Shown: piece by piece, positions 62,325 through 64,000 of the stretch | Position numbering within the stretch: the stretch's first letter is position 1 | Layout: the number at the start of each line of letters is the position of its first letter | Source of the DNA: Cristatella mucedo | Taxonomy: Eukaryota; Bryozoa; Phylactolaemata; Cristatellidae | Assembly: GCA_009760855.2 (NCBI GenBank) | Contig: WPIO01000057.1 | Span: forward strand, 1,519,501-1,583,500 | Direction of reading: 5' to 3' | Length of the DNA stretch: 64,000 nucleotides | Notes under the pieces: generated by a model | Told to the model about the DNA's origin: nothing | Database searches by the model: none | What the model saw: only the letters and a program-made list of their open reading frames with translations | Made by a program: the position numbers and the translations under genes

Positions 62325-62985
62325 CTCACTACTGGTTGATAAACGGATACAGAGCAAATTTCATAAGAAGCTGGCCCACAAGGTCCGTAAAAGCTTGGCT
62401 CCTCCGTATCTAGCTGAACTGCTGCACCAGTTTCAGCCTCCTCGTGCCTTCGAGTAGTGTGCGGGTTATCAAGTATTTGTTTAATTCCTTAGCTTAATGG
62501 CCGTTGGTGACAGAAGCTTCAGCTCTGCTTGTCCTAGACTGTGAAACTTACTTTCACGAAGATAAATCTATTGTTGTCCAGTGGTTAGGGTGCTGGCAGT
62601 GATGTAGGTCTAGCTGAGGTGAGGGCTCGAGCGCTGAGGCATATCTAAAGTGCGTGATAATAGATCAAGTTATCCCAGGGCTCTATAAAAATGCGTACTA
62701 TTTATTTATTTATTTATTTGACGATAGCAACGCTCCTTCTGCTGACTATGGCACATCCTTTCCAGTAGTCCTAAGCTGCTACTTCAATGCTACCCATTAC
62801 TTCAACTGCATGCCGACTCTGCTTTGCTTCCCGTTTCTCTTTGCTGAGTGAGATGAAGTCTGAGAGCAACCGAATGCATAGGGATAGCGACTTACTATGC
62901 GATTGAGCTATACACAATTTCCTGCCTAAGAACCACATAGTCTCTGTGGCTTTGTGAAGTTTCAGACGGAGATAAATTACTTTAC
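62325..62985 (+). mobile_element. LINE family B 3' copy nested in family A
   Basis: From the region for MPVERRIQSK through the VGDRSFSSA equivalent and the Y/F-rich end to TTACTTTACATCG. Interrupted by a SINE at 62562-62725. Confidence 0.75.
62562..62725 (+). mobile_element. SINE 2, tRNA-derived, nested in LINE B
   Basis: A-box-like GGTTAGGGTGCTGG, B-box-like GGGCTCGAGCG, about 160 bp, ending in (TATT)n at 62698-62718. ACGA lies beside both ends, with a possible short target duplication (ACGA..ATA / ACGATAG). Different in sequence from SINE 1. Confidence 0.65.
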
Positions 62986-63715
62986 ATCGTCCACTAAAGA
63001 TATTAAGACCAACCACAGAGCCTTGAGGTACGTTGTATGTCATTGGTTCCTTGGATGATTATTTTTCATTAAAGTCAATACTCTGCAGTCTTTGAGTGAG
63101 TTAGGACCTGAACAATTGAAATGCAGCACCAGTGATACCTAGGCGAAACGGGAATCAGTAAAGGACTTTGTAATTGCCAGTATCAATAACTTCTGTTATA
63201 TCCAGCCAAACAAGCAGAGAGACTCCAATTATATTTTTACTCCAATGCAGGTGGGTATAAGTTGGAAGGAACGCAAGCTATATGAACTGATTTCCTCTAA
63301 ATTCTGACTATAACTTTTAGCCTGGTTTAAAGATTCAATGTATAGGTAGAGCTATTCTGCCAGGACTAAATCTAACGTCTTTTATCGGAAGGGTAAAACA
63401 GCGACTGTATGATGTTGCTCAAGTTTTCTTAGATTATTTTTTCTTTCTTTGGGCGTCGCCTGATTATAGCCTTTTTGAAAGTTTCTGAGACATGACCTGC
63501 GGCTATTTCCAGTTTTAGGATGGTACCTAGTATCTAAGTATCGTAAATGCCGGACTGGGAAACTGGGACCTCAGAACTATTCGTCTTCTTGGATTTCGAT
63601 GTGAACTTCAGGATGATGTCACTCATGGCATCTATGCCTGTAGAAACTAAGGTGCTTTGTGGAATCAATAGAAGGGATTCCTGGTTAGCTGCTCCCACCC
63701 TAGGGTTGGACCCCC

Positions 63716-63880
63716 TGAGCCGTGATGGCACACTAGGTAAAGTGGTTGCTTTCACGACCTCGGCCCCGAGGTCGTAGGTTCAATTCCAGTGGTGGGCGAT
63801 TCTTTATCACCCCTACAAGCAGTGGTGATAGCAGCAAAGGCTTTTCTGTCTCTACACAAAAAGGCTGTTTAATCAGCTAT
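63716..63880 (+). mobile_element. SINE 1, second full-type copy
   Basis: Head GAGCCGTGATGGCACACTAG, B-box-like GTAGGTTCAATTCC, and the same body as the 55449 copy (GTGGTGGGCGAT; AAAAGGCTGTTTAATCAGCT). Ends in an AT-rich stretch (GATTTATTTATTA). Confidence 0.75.
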
Positions 63881-64000
63881 GATTTATTTATTATGTCCAT
63901 CCTGTTGGCAGAGAAGCTAAATGAGCTATCAGCTTGATCATCACAAGGCTCACTAGTAATGGGCCAAGCTGGGAGTGATTACATAAATTGATTGTCCCAT

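Larger units (their letters stand above)
62100..63520 (-). mobile_element. LINE family A, interrupted by a B insertion
   Basis: 62100-62310 covers the active-site region (minus strand). The element resumes at about 62990 with the PQGSV equivalent and continues through palm debris to about 63520. The intervening plus-strand B copy splits it. Confidence 0.7.

Overview
This is AT-rich nuclear DNA of an animal. Phase-1 spliced immunoglobulin-type exons, GT-AG introns of up to about 13 kb, tRNA-derived SINEs, long CA/TA/GA microsatellites and dozens of decayed non-LTR retrotransposons all point to a metazoan with a repeat-heavy genome. The sequence alone does not fix the phylum. I saw no prokaryotic gene, rRNA, functional tRNA or CRISPR array.

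Two related CR1/L2-type LINE families make up most of the readable content, and I call them A and B. Family A has an endonuclease-reverse transcriptase polyprotein, a conserved 3' stem-loop and an (ATT)n tail. Family B has a polyprotein of the same type and an (ACATT)n-like tail. Every copy carries stops, frameshifts or truncations. The fullest are an A copy at about 34.86-37.54 kb and a B copy at about 10.54-13.60 kb. The B copy is broken by a 415-bp solo-LTR-like element. From 0 to 22 kb the window is almost wall-to-wall LINE debris in both orientations.

From about 57.8 kb down to 24.7 kb on the minus strand I read one dispersed, apparently intact host gene. It has a signal-peptide exon (57769-57826) and three immunoglobulin-like exons (44431-44805, 40711-41034, 38027-38263). 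A possible 39-nt stalk exon lies at 28455-28493, followed by a transmembrane exon (24727-24876). All these exons join in phase 1, so a continuous frame runs from signal peptide to cytoplasmic tail. The predicted product is a heavily N-glycosylated type I cell-surface receptor. Its introns hold LINEs, SINEs and microsatellites. The 3' coding exon was not found. I could not assign the gene to a named family; an adhesion, immune or self-recognition role is inference only.

From 53.4 to 55.5 kb there is a tandem segmental duplication. Each unit carries a LINE A 3' end, CA/TA and GA microsatellites and a tRNA-derived SINE head. From 58.8 to 64 kb there is more LINE debris, including a family B 5' region, a twin-priming-type inversion and a three-level nest of SINE within B within A. 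A second full-type SINE lies at the right edge.
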